Assembly (NCBI RefSeq): GCF_034652275.1 | Contig: NZ_JAXIWG010000001.1 | Location: 124,001 to 188,000 of the forward strand | DNA: 64,000 nucleotides | DNA from: Yoonia sp034652275 | Lineage (GTDB): Bacteria; Pseudomonadota; Alphaproteobacteria; Rhodobacterales; Rhodobacteraceae | Direction of reading: 5' to 3' | Shown here: positions 17,019 through 26,374 of the stretch, piece after piece | Numbering within the stretch: position 1 is the first letter of the stretch | How the letters are laid out: the number at the start of each line of letters is the position of its first letter | Notes under the pieces: generated by a model | What the model saw: only the letters and a program-made list of their open reading frames with translations | Told to the model about the DNA's origin: nothing | Database searches by the model: none | Position numbers and translations under genes: made by a program

Positions 17019-19104
17019 CGAGCCGTGGATCTGGCGCTACAAGGATATCGCCAACTGGTGGGGCCAGCCGCATCATGACCGCGTGGGCGGGGCGCGCGCG
17101 GCGCAGCCCACCGCTTGGGTGCCGCGCTCCAAACCCGTCTGGTTCACCGAATACGGCTGTGCCGCTATCGACAAGGGCGCGAACCAGCCCAACAAGTTCC
17201 TCGATGTGAAGTCATCGGAATCCGGCCTGCCGCATTATTCCAACGGCCAGCGCGATGACCTGATGCAGATGCAATACCTGCGCGCGATGACGCAGCATTA
17301 TGCCGACCCTGCCAATAACCCCGTCTCGCCGATTTACGGTGGCCCGATGGTGGACACGGGCCGGATGCATGTCTGGGCATGGGATGCGCGGCCTTATCCG
17401 TTCTTTCCCGCCAATCGCGGCCTTTGGGCCGATGCGGGCAATTACGCGCGCGGGCATTGGCTGAACGGGCGGGCGACGAACCTGCCGCTGGCCTCTGTCG
17501 TCGCGGCGATCTGCGAGACGGCGGGGATTGTGGCTTATGACGTGTCGCAGCTTTTTGGGGTGGTGCGCGGCTATCTGCTGGACCGTGCGACCAGCGGGCG
17601 GGCGGCCTTGCAGCCTTTGATGCTGGCTTACGGGTTCGATGCGGTCGAGGAAGGTGGCGTACTGATCTTTCGCAACCGCAGGGCGCGGATCAGCGCGGAT
17701 GTGGGCTTTGACGATCTCGCCCTTGATCCCGAACAGGATCAGGCCTGGGCGCTGACCCGCGCGCCCGCGTCAGAAACCGCGCAGCGCGTGCAGATCCTGC
17801 ATCTGGATGCCGATGGCGATTATGAACCTGCCGCCGCCGATGCCGCCCATGCCGATACCACCAGCATCAGTGTGGCGCGGCACGAATTGCCACTCGCGCT
17901 GACCCGCGCCGAAGGGCGTGCCATCGCCGCCCGCTGGCTGCAAGAGGCGCGTGTGGCGCGCGACAGTATCCGTTTCGCGCTGCCGCCCTCGCGCGCGGTG
18001 GGGGCGGGCGCTGTGGTCGCCATCGCGCTGCCCGATCACGCGGGCGACTACCGCATCGACCGGATCGAGGATGCGGGCCTGCAACTGGTCGAGGCAACGC
18101 GCATCAGCGCCAGCACCTACCAGCCTGTCAGGTCCGAGGATCAGGCCGCCGTGCTGAAACCCTTTGCCGCCCCCGTGCCGGTGGAATTGCTGTTTCTGGA
18201 CCTGCCGCTGTTGCGCGGCGACGAAATCCCCCATGCGCCGCATCTCGCCGTGGCGGGCGCACCTTGGCCGGGGTCGGTTGCCGTCTATGGGGCGCCGCAG
18301 GACAGTGATTATGCTTTGCAGGACATCATCCGCGACCCTGCGGGCATGGGCGAGACGCTGACGCCTTTGCCGCGCGGGCGGGCAGGGCTGTGGGACCGGC
18401 AGGCGGGGTTTGATCTACGGCTTATGCAAGGCGCGCTGGGCAGTGCCACGGCACAGGCGGTGCTGTCGGGGGCAAACTTGCTGGCTATCGGTGACGGGTC
18501 GCCTGACGCTTGGGAACTGCTGCAATTCCGCGAGTCTACGCCCTTGGGTACGGGTGCATTCCGGCTGCACGGGTTGCTGCGCGGGCAGGCGGGCAGTCGC
18601 GGGATTATGCCTGATCTCTGGCCTGTGGGATCACGCGTTGTCGTGCTCGACGCCCGTGTTGACCAGTTGGTGCTGCCATCCTCCGCACGCGGGCAGGACC
18701 GTCATTTCCGCTATGGTCCGGCCAAGCGGCCTTTGGGCGATCCCAGTTTCCGCTACACCGTCGCCGCGTTCCAGGGCAACGGGCTGCGGCCCTATCCGGT
18801 CGCACATCTGCGCGCGCGGCAGGCGGCGGACGGGCTGCATCTGGCGTGGATCCGCTGCAGCCGGATCGACGGCGATCTTTGGGCCGATGGCGAAGTGCCT
18901 TTGGGCGAAGCGACCGAAGGCTACCAGATCCGCGTGATCCGCGACGGGATCATCCGGCGCAGCGTGACGGTGAACGCACCAGTGTGGCACTATCCCGCCA
19001 GCCTGATCGCCGCCGATCACGGCGGCGCGGCTTATCGCATCGAGGTAGCGCAACTGTCTGACCGTTTCGGCCCCGGCCCCTTTACCGCGCGGATCGTGGC
19101 GTGA
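17019..19104 (+). pseudogene. GTA tail-tip megatron protein gp15, 3' part (interrupted by IS)
   Basis: The frame resumes as GEPWIWRYKDIANWWGQPHH, finishing the TIM-barrel domain (WFTEYGCAAIDKGANQ, HVWAWDARPYPFFP), then continues through the phage-tail and C-terminal domains to TGA at 19102-19104. The first ATG in this part is at 17083, but no ribosome site precedes it, so a separate functional product is doubtful. No other stop or frameshift is present over nearly 700 codons, which indicates that the IS arrived recently. In RcGTA this protein forms the tail fibre/tip needed for contact with recipients. Confidence 0.93.
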
Positions 19105-19433
19105 GGGGGCTGCAACTGGCCGATCTGGAACTTGCGACGCGGGCGCTTTTGCTGCTGCCCGCGTCCGACCGTGCGCCTGCGCTGGACCGGATGCTGCAGG
19201 CCGCAAGGCTGGGGGCTGCCCATCACGCCATTAACGGCACAGCACATCCCGCGCATGGCACCGGCACGCTCATGTCCGCACTCTCCCGCCTGCCCATCGC
19301 GCCGCGTCCGCCTGTGCTGACGCGCGATTACCTGCACTGTCTGGCCTTTGTCGCCATCACGATCCGTGATCTGACAGATGACACCTTTGATATTGGCGAG
19401 CGCACCCTATTTGCGTTACAAAGGACACCTTGA
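19101..19433 (+). CDS. Small conserved protein after GTA gp15 (unknown)
   Basis: The 110-residue frame starts at a GTG that overlaps the gp15 stop (GTGA) and ends just before cysE. It has an N-terminal LADLELATRALLLLPASDR segment and an Arg/Pro-rich middle. A small gene in this place is known next to roseobacter GTA clusters. The tight overlap implies co-translation with gp15, so the IS upstream would also affect it. Function unknown; no motif recognised. Confidence 0.65.
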   Translation: MRGLQLADLELATRALLLLPASDRAPALDRMLQAARLGAAHHAINGTAHPAHGTGTLMSALSRLPIAPRPPVLTRDYLHCLAFVAITIRDLTDDTFDIGERTLFALQRTP

Positions 19434-19449
19434 ACAAAGGACCGATGCC

Positions 19450-20259
19450 ATGCGCCAGCCGAAACCCGCCCTGACCGAACTTGATCCCGTCTGGCACCGC
19501 ATCCGGCAAGAGGCCGAGGATGCCATCGTCTCTGAGCCGCTGATCGGCGGCATGGTCCATGCGGGCGTGCTGCATCACGCGACGTTTGAAGCGGCCCTTG
19601 GCTACCGGATTTCGCTGAAACTCGCCTCGACCGAGATGTCCGAACAGATCCTGCGCGAAACCGCCAATGCCGCCTATGCCGCCAATCCCGAACTGGCCGT
19701 GGCCGCGCGCGCCGATCTCGTTGCGATCTACGACCGCGATCCGGCCTGCCACCGGCTGATCCAGCCTTTGTTGTTCTTCAAAGGGTTTCAGGCGGTGCAG
19801 GCGTATCGGTTGGGCCATTACCTCTGGACCCAAGGGCGGCGCGACATGGCCTATTTCATCCAGATGCGGGTGAGCGAGGTCTTCGGCGTCGACATCCACC
19901 CCGCAGCGCGGATGGGCAAAGGCATCATGATCGACCACGCGCATTCGGTGGTGATCGGGGAAACCGCCGTTGTCGGCGACAATGTGTCGATGCTGCATTC
20001 GGTCACTTTGGGCGGCACCGGCAAGGAAGACGACGACCGCCACCCCAAGATCGGCAACGGCGTGCTGATCGGGGCTGGCGCGAAAGTGCTGGGCAATATC
20101 AAGATCGGCCATTGCAGCCGCATCGCCGCGGGGTCCGTGGTGCTCGACGATGTGCCCCCGATGAAGACCGTGGCCGGCGTGCCTGCGCGGATCGTGGGCG
20201 AGGCCGGATGCGCGCAGCCGTCAGTGACGATGGATCAGTTGTTTGATCACGAGGGGTGA
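19450..20259 (+). CDS. cysE: Serine O-acetyltransferase
   Basis: The 269-residue enzyme makes O-acetylserine from serine and acetyl-CoA, the first step of cysteine synthesis. An N-terminal SATase helical domain is followed by left-handed beta-helix hexapeptides (IGETAVVGDNVSMLHSVTLG, IGNGVLIGAGAKVLGNIKIG). The HPAARMGKG and DHAHSVVIGET regions hold the catalytic Asp/His. AAAGGA precedes ATG 19450; the in-frame ATG at 19378 overlaps the previous gene and is unlikely. Confidence 0.96.
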   Translation: MRQPKPALTELDPVWHRIRQEAEDAIVSEPLIGGMVHAGVLHHATFEAALGYRISLKLASTEMSEQILRETANAAYAANPELAVAARADLVAIYDRDPACHRLIQPLLFFKGFQAVQAYRLGHYLWTQGRRDMAYFIQMRVSEVFGVDIHPAARMGKGIMIDHAHSVVIGETAVVGDNVSMLHSVTLGGTGKEDDDRHPKIGNGVLIGAGAKVLGNIKIGHCSRIAAGSVVLDDVPPMKTVAGVPARIVGEAGCAQPSVTMDQLFDHEG

Positions 20260-20334
20260 GGGGTGAGTTAGACGGCGGCTATGCGGGACAAAGCTGTCGT
20301 TGCCTATATCCATCCTTGGAGCTAGATCCCCAGA

Positions 20335-20970
20335 ATGACTGAGCCAGCGGAAAACAATAATGCCACTGACGACTTGCTGGAGCAATTCTTACACTTTGAT
20401 GCTCTCGGGCTGAAAAAAGAATCTAAGCAAGCTGTCTTGGCGATTATTGACATCGTCCACAGCTTGGATGCCAAGGTGGCTTGGACACAGAACAATCTGG
20501 ACCGATTGCAATGGAACCGCAGAAGTCGGATAAGGCATGAATTTTACGAAGCTATCATTTTTCTGGCCCTGAAAGCCGACTTTGATCGCGGCGACCCCGA
20601 AGCCAGCTATCTTCTTGGAAAGTATGCGCAAAATCTCTATTCATCGCCGTCTCTTCATGCGCAAATTGGCCAGCGATCAGCGATGGATTTCTTTCGGATA
20701 GCATTTCAATCTGCCCCAAGTTGTGTCCGGTATCGCCGCGCCTATCTCTGTTCGCTGTTGAATGGATTGCAATATGCCTTTCATGAGTGGCCTAGTGGAA
20801 TTCTGATTGACCACACTAATTGGCATTCAGAATTACGGGAACTCAGAGAGCAGCTTTCTGTCGCGTCGTCACTCGATAGCGATGACGAATTTGCGGCCAC
20901 GTTGGCTGAGTGGTTTGAAAATACTGAGCAATATGAAAGAAGGCTAGCTACGCAGCCGACTGTCCGCTAA
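20335..20970 (+). CDS. Orphan hypothetical protein, A+T-rich
   Basis: The 211-residue soluble protein (MTEPAENNNATDDLLEQFLH) is not recognised. It is rich in helix-forming and aromatic residues, with EASYLLGKYAQNLYSSPSLH suggesting a TPR- or Sel1-like helical pair, and has no signal peptide or membrane segment. Its codon use and base composition are clearly more A+T-rich than every neighbour, which suggests horizontal acquisition. No clear ribosome site precedes the ATG. It is isolated between cysE and the convergent pdh operon and is followed by a bidirectional terminator. Confidence 0.7.
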   Translation: MTEPAENNNATDDLLEQFLHFDALGLKKESKQAVLAIIDIVHSLDAKVAWTQNNLDRLQWNRRSRIRHEFYEAIIFLALKADFDRGDPEASYLLGKYAQNLYSSPSLHAQIGQRSAMDFFRIAFQSAPSCVRYRRAYLCSLLNGLQYAFHEWPSGILIDHTNWHSELRELREQLSVASSLDSDDEFAATLAEWFENTEQYERRLATQPTVR

Positions 20971-20995
20971 GGGCTCAAACCGGACATTCCAGTGC

Positions 20996-21026
20996 AAAAA
21001 GCCCCACCATCCGGCGGGGCTTTTTT
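20996..21026. terminator. Bidirectional terminator between orphan gene and pdhC
   Basis: AAAAAGCCCC-ACC pairs with GGC-GGGGCTTTTTT around a short loop (one mismatch). A-tract and T-tract on the two sides allow use in both directions between the convergent genes. Confidence 0.85.
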
Positions 21027-21039
21027 GTTTTGACCAGCC

Positions 21040-22347
21040 CTACGCCAGCATGGTCATCGGATTTTCCAGATTATCCTTGATCGCCTGCAGCAGGTTCGCG
21101 CCCAAGGCCCCGTCGATCACGCGGTGATCGACCGACAGGGTGACGCTCATGATCGTCGCGACTGTCAGTTCGCCATCCTTGCCCACGACGGGTTTTTTGA
21201 CGCCCGCGCCGACCGCGAGAATTGCGGCATGGGGCGGGTTGATGATCGCGTCGAAATTGTCGATCCCGAACATGCCCAGATTGGAAATCGCGAAACTGCC
21301 GCCTTGGTATTCCTGCGGGGCGAGCTTGCGGTCGCGGGCGCGCGTGGCGAGGTCTTTCATCTCGGCCGACAGCGCAGACAGCGATTTCATCTCGGCATCG
21401 CGCAAGACGGGGGTGAACAGCCCGCCTTCGATGGCGACAGCAACAGCCACGTCGGATTTGCTGAACTTCAGCGTGCGGTCGCCCGCCCAGACGGCATTCG
21501 CATCGGGCACCTGTTGCAGCGCCAAGGCGCAGGCCTTGATGATGAAATCATTGACCGACAGCTTCACGCCGCGCCCTTCAAGCTGCGCGTTAAGCTGACC
21601 ACGGAATTTCATCAGCGCGTCTAGGTTGATATCGCGGCGCAGATAGAAATGCGGGACCGATTGCTTGGCTTCGGTCAGGCGGGCGGCGATGGTCTTGCGC
21701 ATCCCGTCGAGCTTGACCTCCTCGTAGGGGCGACCGTCGTACATCTTGATGACGGCATCCGTGCTGGGACCGCTGGCCATTGCTGGAACTGGTTTCGGAG
21801 CGTCGGCTTTGGGTGTCTCTGTCTTGGCGGGGGCGGGTTTGGCACCTGCCTTGGCGGCTTCGACATCGGCCTTGACGATCCGGCCATGCGGACCGGAGCC
21901 GGTCACACCCGACAGATCGAGACCCTTGTCCGCCGCGATCCGGCGGGCAAGAGGGGAGGCGAAGACGCGGTTGCCGTCTTTCACAGGGGCAGCGGGGGCG
22001 GGTGTTGCTGCCTGAGGCCCCGGCGCGGGGGCCGGGGCGTCGGCTTTCTTCGCCGACGCGTCCCGGGCCTGACCCGGGACCTCGCCGATATCATCGGCAG
22101 ACTCGCCATCCTCCAGCAACACGGCGATCACGTCATTGACCTTCACGCCTTCGGTGCCTTCGGGGATCATGATCTTGCCCATGATCCCTTCGTCCACGGC
22201 CTCGAATTCCATCGTGGCCTTGTCGGTTTCGATTTCGGCCAGAATGTCACCCGACGACACTTTGTCGCCTTCCTTGACGTGCCATTTGGCCAGCGTGCCT
22301 TCCTCCATCGTGGGCGACAGGGCGGGCATCAGAATTTCTGTGGGCAT
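21040..22347 (-). CDS. pdhC: Pyruvate dehydrogenase E2, dihydrolipoamide acetyltransferase
   Basis: The 435-residue core of the PDH complex has an N-terminal lipoyl domain (lipoyl Lys43 in IETDKATMEF), an Ala/Pro-rich linker, a peripheral subunit-binding domain (FASPLARRIAADKGLDL) and the acyltransferase domain ending with SVDHRVIDGALGANLL. It transfers the acetyl group to CoA. The linker (about residues 92-117) is encoded partly by palindromic repeats shared with pdhB. It is the last gene of pdhA-pdhB-pdhC, 12 bases after pdhB. Confidence 0.97.
   Translation of the reverse strand: MPTEILMPALSPTMEEGTLAKWHVKEGDKVSSGDILAEIETDKATMEFEAVDEGIMGKIMIPEGTEGVKVNDVIAVLLEDGESADDIGEVPGQARDASAKKADAPAPAPGPQAATPAPAAPVKDGNRVFASPLARRIAADKGLDLSGVTGSGPHGRIVKADVEAAKAGAKPAPAKTETPKADAPKPVPAMASGPSTDAVIKMYDGRPYEEVKLDGMRKTIAARLTEAKQSVPHFYLRRDINLDALMKFRGQLNAQLEGRGVKLSVNDFIIKACALALQQVPDANAVWAGDRTLKFSKSDVAVAVAIEGGLFTPVLRDAEMKSLSALSAEMKDLATRARDRKLAPQEYQGGSFAISNLGMFGIDNFDAIINPPHAAILAVGAGVKKPVVGKDGELTVATIMSVTLSVDHRVIDGALGANLLQAIKDNLENPMTMLA
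22017..22080. repeat. Palindromic repeat inside pdhC linker
   Basis: Three adjacent inverted repeats lie in frame: GCCCCGGC/GCCGGGGC (22017-22038), GTCGGC/GCCGAC (22039-22058) and GTCCCGGG/CCCGGGAC (22060-22080). On the coding strand the last encodes Val-Pro-Gly-Gln-Ala-Arg-Asp. The outer two palindromes recur in pdhB at 23439-23493. Confidence 0.8.
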
Positions 22348-22359
22348 CGCATTGTCTCC

Positions 22360-23751
22360 TTAGCGGTAGGTCACTTGTTTGCAGGCGGCGACGACTTCAT
22401 CGGTCGTGACCAGCGCGTGTTTTTCGAGGTTCGCGGCATAGGGCATCGGCACGTCCTTGCCGGTGCAGTTGATCACCGGCGCATCCAGATAATCGAAGGC
22501 CTGCTGCATGATGACGCTGCTGATATACCCGCCGACGCTGCCCTGCGGCCAGCCTTCTTCGACAGTCACACAGCGGTTGGTCTTGCGCACGGAGGCGAGG
22601 ATCGTTTCGGTATCCATCGGGCGCAGGGTGCGCAGGTTGATCACCTCGGCGCTGATGCCTTCTTCGGCCAGTTTCTCGGCCGCAGCCAGCGCATAGGTCA
22701 TGCCGATGCCAAAGCTGACGATGGTCACATCATCACCGGCGCGTTCGATCTTGGCCTTGCCGAAGGGAATGGTGAAATCATCCATGACCGGCACGTCGAA
22801 GGACTTGCCATAGAGGATCTCGTTTTCCAGAAAGATCACCGGGTTGGGGTCGCGGATCGCGGTTTTCATGAGGCCCTTCGCATCAGCGGCGGAATAGGGC
22901 ATCACGACCTTGAGGCCGGGGATCTGCATATACCAAGCCGCATAGTCCTGGCTGTGCTGCGCACCCACGCGGGCGGCGGCACCGTTGGGACCACGGAACA
23001 CCATCGGCGCACCCATCTGGCCGCCCGACATGTAAAGCGTCTTGGCGGCAGAGTTGATGATATGGTCGATGGCCTGCATCGCGAAGTTGAAGGTCATGAA
23101 TTCGACAATGGGCTTCAGCCCGCCAAAGGCCGCACCGGTCGCGATCCCTGCAAAACCATGTTCGGTGATCGGCGTGTCGATCACGCGTTTCGCGCCGAAT
23201 TCATCCAGCAGACCTTGGCTAATCTTGTAGGCGCCCTGATATTCGGCGACTTCCTCGCCCATCAGGAACACGTCGGGGTCGCGGCGCATTTCCTCGGCCA
23301 TGGCGTCGCGGAGTGCTTCGCGGACGGTGGTCGGTTTCACCGCGACATCATCGGCCCAATCGGGGCTGACATCGGCGACGGGGGCGGCGGGTTTTGCGAC
23401 TGCGGGGGCTTTTGCGGGCGGTTCCTTGTCGGCGCGAGGCCCCGGCTCAGAGGCCGGGGCGTGATCTGCCGCGTCCCGGGCCTGACCCGGGACCTCATCC
23501 GCATTTTCACCTTCCTCGACCAGCACGGCAATAGCGGTATTCACCTTCACGCCTTCGGTGCCTTCGACGATCAGGATCTTGCCGATGATCCCTTCGTCCA
23601 CGGCTTCGAATTCCATCGTGGCCTTGTCGGTTTCGATCTCGGCAAGGATGTCACCGGACGACACCTTATCGCCTTCCTTGACCAGCCACTTGGCCAGCGT
23701 GCCTTCTTCCATGGTGGGGGACAGGGCGGGCATCAGAATTTCGGTTGCCAT
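22360..23751 (-). CDS. pdhB: Pyruvate dehydrogenase E1 beta with N-terminal lipoyl domain
   Basis: The 463-residue protein fuses a lipoyl domain (Lys43, IETDKATMEF) and an Ala/Pro linker to a transketolase-like E1 beta (REALRDAMAEEMRRD, DVFLMGEEVAEYQGAYK, IDTPITEHGFAGIATGAA). Lipoylated E1 beta is characteristic of alphaproteobacteria. Its lipoyl domain is almost identical to that of pdhC, a sign of duplication or gene conversion. AGGAGG precedes the start, 3 bases after the pdhA stop. Confidence 0.97.
   Translation of the reverse strand: MATEILMPALSPTMEEGTLAKWLVKEGDKVSSGDILAEIETDKATMEFEAVDEGIIGKILIVEGTEGVKVNTAIAVLVEEGENADEVPGQARDAADHAPASEPGPRADKEPPAKAPAVAKPAAPVADVSPDWADDVAVKPTTVREALRDAMAEEMRRDPDVFLMGEEVAEYQGAYKISQGLLDEFGAKRVIDTPITEHGFAGIATGAAFGGLKPIVEFMTFNFAMQAIDHIINSAAKTLYMSGGQMGAPMVFRGPNGAAARVGAQHSQDYAAWYMQIPGLKVVMPYSAADAKGLMKTAIRDPNPVIFLENEILYGKSFDVPVMDDFTIPFGKAKIERAGDDVTIVSFGIGMTYALAAAEKLAEEGISAEVINLRTLRPMDTETILASVRKTNRCVTVEEGWPQGSVGGYISSVIMQQAFDYLDAPVINCTGKDVPMPYAANLEKHALVTTDEVVAACKQVTYR
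23439..23493. repeat. Palindromic repeat inside pdhB linker
   Basis: GCCCCGGC/GCCGGGGC (23439-23460) and GTCCCGGG/CCCGGGAC (23473-23493) match the pdhC linker element, with a shorter middle section of 12 bases in place of 21. It is translated in frame and gives Val-Pro-Gly-Gln-Ala-Arg-Asp and Pro-Gly-Pro-Arg segments. Confidence 0.8.
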
Positions 23752-23754
23752 GTC

Positions 23755-24765
23755 TCAAGCCTCCTGCGGGATTTCTGTGGCGTAGATATCGGTCCAAAGC
23801 TCGTCGAGATGCGGCTCGGGGCTTTCCTTGGAAAACTCGGCAGCCTCGTTCACGATGGCCTTGATTTCCTTGTCGATGGCCTTGAGGTCATCGTCGGTCG
23901 CGTGTTTGCCGGTCAGCAACATATCGCGGACCTGTTCGATCGGGTCGCGTTCGTCGCGCATTTTCTGCACCTCGTCGCGGGTGCGGTATTTGGCGGGGTC
24001 CGACATCGAATGGCCGCGATAGCGGTAGGTCTTGACCTCAAGAATATATGGTCCCTTGCCCGCGCGGCAGTGTGCGACGGCACGTTCGCCCGCTTCCTTG
24101 ACGGCAAGCACGTTCATGCCGTCGACTTCCTCGCCCTTGATGCCGTAAGCGGCACCGCGTTCCCACAGGCTTGGCGATTTGGTCGACCGCACGACGGAGG
24201 TGCCCATCGCATAGCCGTTGTTTTCGATCACGAAGATCACGGGCAGATCCCACAGCTGCGCCATGTTGTAGGTCTCGTAAACCTGACCCTGGTTGGCCGC
24301 ACCGTCACCGAAATAGGCGAAAGTCACGCGGTCGTTGCCGCGGTATTTGTCGGCAAAGGCCAGACCCGCGCCCAGCGGCACCTGCGCGCCGACGATACCG
24401 TGGCCGCCGTAGAAATGTTTCTCTTTCGAGAACATATGCATGGAGCCGCCCTTGCCCTTGGAAAAGCCGCCCTCGCGCCCTGTCAGTTCGGCCATGATCC
24501 CCTTGGGGTCCATGCCGCAGGCCAGCATGTGGCCGTGATCACGGTAGGAGGTGACGCGCTTGTCGCCTTCTTCAGCGGCGGCCTCCAGCCCGACGACAAC
24601 CGCTTCCTGCCCGATGTAGAGGTGGCAGAAACCGCCGATCAGGCCCATGCCGTATAGCTGGCCCGCCTTTTCCTCGAACCGCCGGATCAGCAGCATTTCA
24701 CGGTAATGTCCCAGCAATTCCTCTGCCGAGACGTTGGATTTCGCGGCGGCCTGTTTTGGCGGCAT
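23755..24765 (-). CDS. pdhA: Pyruvate dehydrogenase E1 alpha
   Basis: The 336-residue thiamin diphosphate subunit decarboxylates pyruvate with PdhB. The ThDP motif runs from GDGAANQGQVYE to VIENN; phosphorylation-loop-like YRGHSMSDPAKYRTRDE follows. On the minus strand GGAGGA lies directly before one ATG (24771) and six bases before a second (24765); the second has proper spacing and is chosen, giving MPPKQAAAKSN. It opens the pdhA-pdhB-pdhC operon, with an inverted repeat 26-45 bases upstream. Confidence 0.96.
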   Translation of the reverse strand: MPPKQAAAKSNVSAEELLGHYREMLLIRRFEEKAGQLYGMGLIGGFCHLYIGQEAVVVGLEAAAEEGDKRVTSYRDHGHMLACGMDPKGIMAELTGREGGFSKGKGGSMHMFSKEKHFYGGHGIVGAQVPLGAGLAFADKYRGNDRVTFAYFGDGAANQGQVYETYNMAQLWDLPVIFVIENNGYAMGTSVVRSTKSPSLWERGAAYGIKGEEVDGMNVLAVKEAGERAVAHCRAGKGPYILEVKTYRYRGHSMSDPAKYRTRDEVQKMRDERDPIEQVRDMLLTGKHATDDDLKAIDKEIKAIVNEAAEFSKESPEPHLDELWTDIYATEIPQEA

Positions 24766-24790
24766 GAGCATTCCTCCAGCGTTTTGGTAT

Positions 24791-24810
24791 ATAGTTTAGT
24801 ATTAAACTAT
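24791..24810. promoter_or_regulatory. Inverted repeat upstream of pdhA, candidate operator
   Basis: A perfect palindrome, ATAGTTTA-GTAT-TAAACTAT, stands in the promoter-proximal part of the 184-base gap between ftsB and pdhA. It is the most A+T-rich stretch of that gap and overlaps a plausible -10 region (ACTATATA on the minus strand). It would suit a dimeric repressor of the pdh operon; the regulator is not identifiable from this window. Confidence 0.55.
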
Positions 24811-24949
24811 CTTTTAGTGCATTTGGAACTGGATTGCCACCGACATTATGACGCCACGGCAGGATGGCAGGTTTGCGCGGGATGCAAGGCTGGCAGACAG
24901 GTCGCGCCCGACCTTTGGCGGTGATTGCGTCACCGCGCGGGGGATGGAA

Positions 24950-25249
24950 TCAGCGGATCACGATCTCGTCGACGCGGATCATGCCCAGCACATCGCGGGC
25001 CTGTTCATCGAGCAGATCGAGATCAAGAAAACTGTCCGACAGCCGCGTGGTCAGGTTTTCCATCCGCGCGACCTCGGCTTGGAGTGCGGCCAACTCCACT
25101 CGCAGGGTGGCGGCTTCGGCACGCACCTCGACCCGTTTGAACAGACCGTTGTGCCCCTGCACGGCGGCAAAGGTGAAATACAATCCAAGGACGATCATCC
25201 CCAGAAAGTACAAGGTCGCCCCGATTGCGGGCCGGTTGCGTTTCAACAT
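24950..25249 (-). CDS. Septum formation initiator family protein (FtsB/DivIC-like)
   Basis: The 99-residue protein has one N-terminal membrane helix (IGATLYFLGMIVLGLYFTFA) followed by a coiled coil (EVRAEAATLRVELAALQAEVARME). This is the layout of FtsB, which links FtsL and FtsQ in the divisome. AGAGGA precedes the ATG at 25249; the longer frame to 25300 lacks a ribosome site. A position upstream of pdhA is common in alphaproteobacteria. Confidence 0.88.
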   Translation of the reverse strand: MLKRNRPAIGATLYFLGMIVLGLYFTFAAVQGHNGLFKRVEVRAEAATLRVELAALQAEVARMENLTTRLSDSFLDLDLLDEQARDVLGMIRVDEIVIR

Positions 25250-25338
25250 CTGCTGTCCTCTGGTGTCGCCTCTGGCGGGCGACTGCCAGTAAAATTGCAT
25301 ATTCGAATCGCAAATGGAATGCCCAAAATGCGTGGGCC

Positions 25339-26268
<930 letters not shown>

Positions 26269-26316
26269 AGTGGGCCCCTGTGCAAGCGGTGTTCTTACGC
26301 AGCGATAGAAGCGCCA

Positions 26317-26352
26317 GCGCCCGGTTGCAAATGTGTTAGCGCAACCGGGCGC
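26317..26352. terminator. Strong hairpin between fbaB and the upstream secreted-protein gene
   Basis: A perfect 12-base-pair stem (GCGCCCGGTTGC and its complement) encloses a 12-base loop, 23 bases beyond the stop of the upstream minus-strand gene. No long T-tract follows, so it may act as a terminator or mRNA stabiliser. The loop and right arm contain ATGTGTTAGCGC, also present in the edd operator. Confidence 0.6.
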
Positions 26353-26374
26353 AATGTTATCGCAAACGGCGGGT

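Noticed and set aside
4024..19104. Cluster read as an ordinary siphophage prophage
   Set aside because: There is no integrase, repressor, replication or lysis module and no attachment sites, and gene order matches RcGTA exactly between host genes fabF-mltG and cysE.
17083..19104. 3' part of gp15 as an independent gene starting at ATG 17083
   Set aside because: The frame continues upstream to the IS junction with conserved gp15 sequence, and no ribosome site precedes 17083.
21649..24657. Long plus-strand open frame of about 1000 codons opposite the pdh operon
   Set aside because: The pdhA, pdhB and pdhC genes on the other strand are unmistakable. The plus frame has a His/Gly/Asp-rich composition typical of an antisense shadow.
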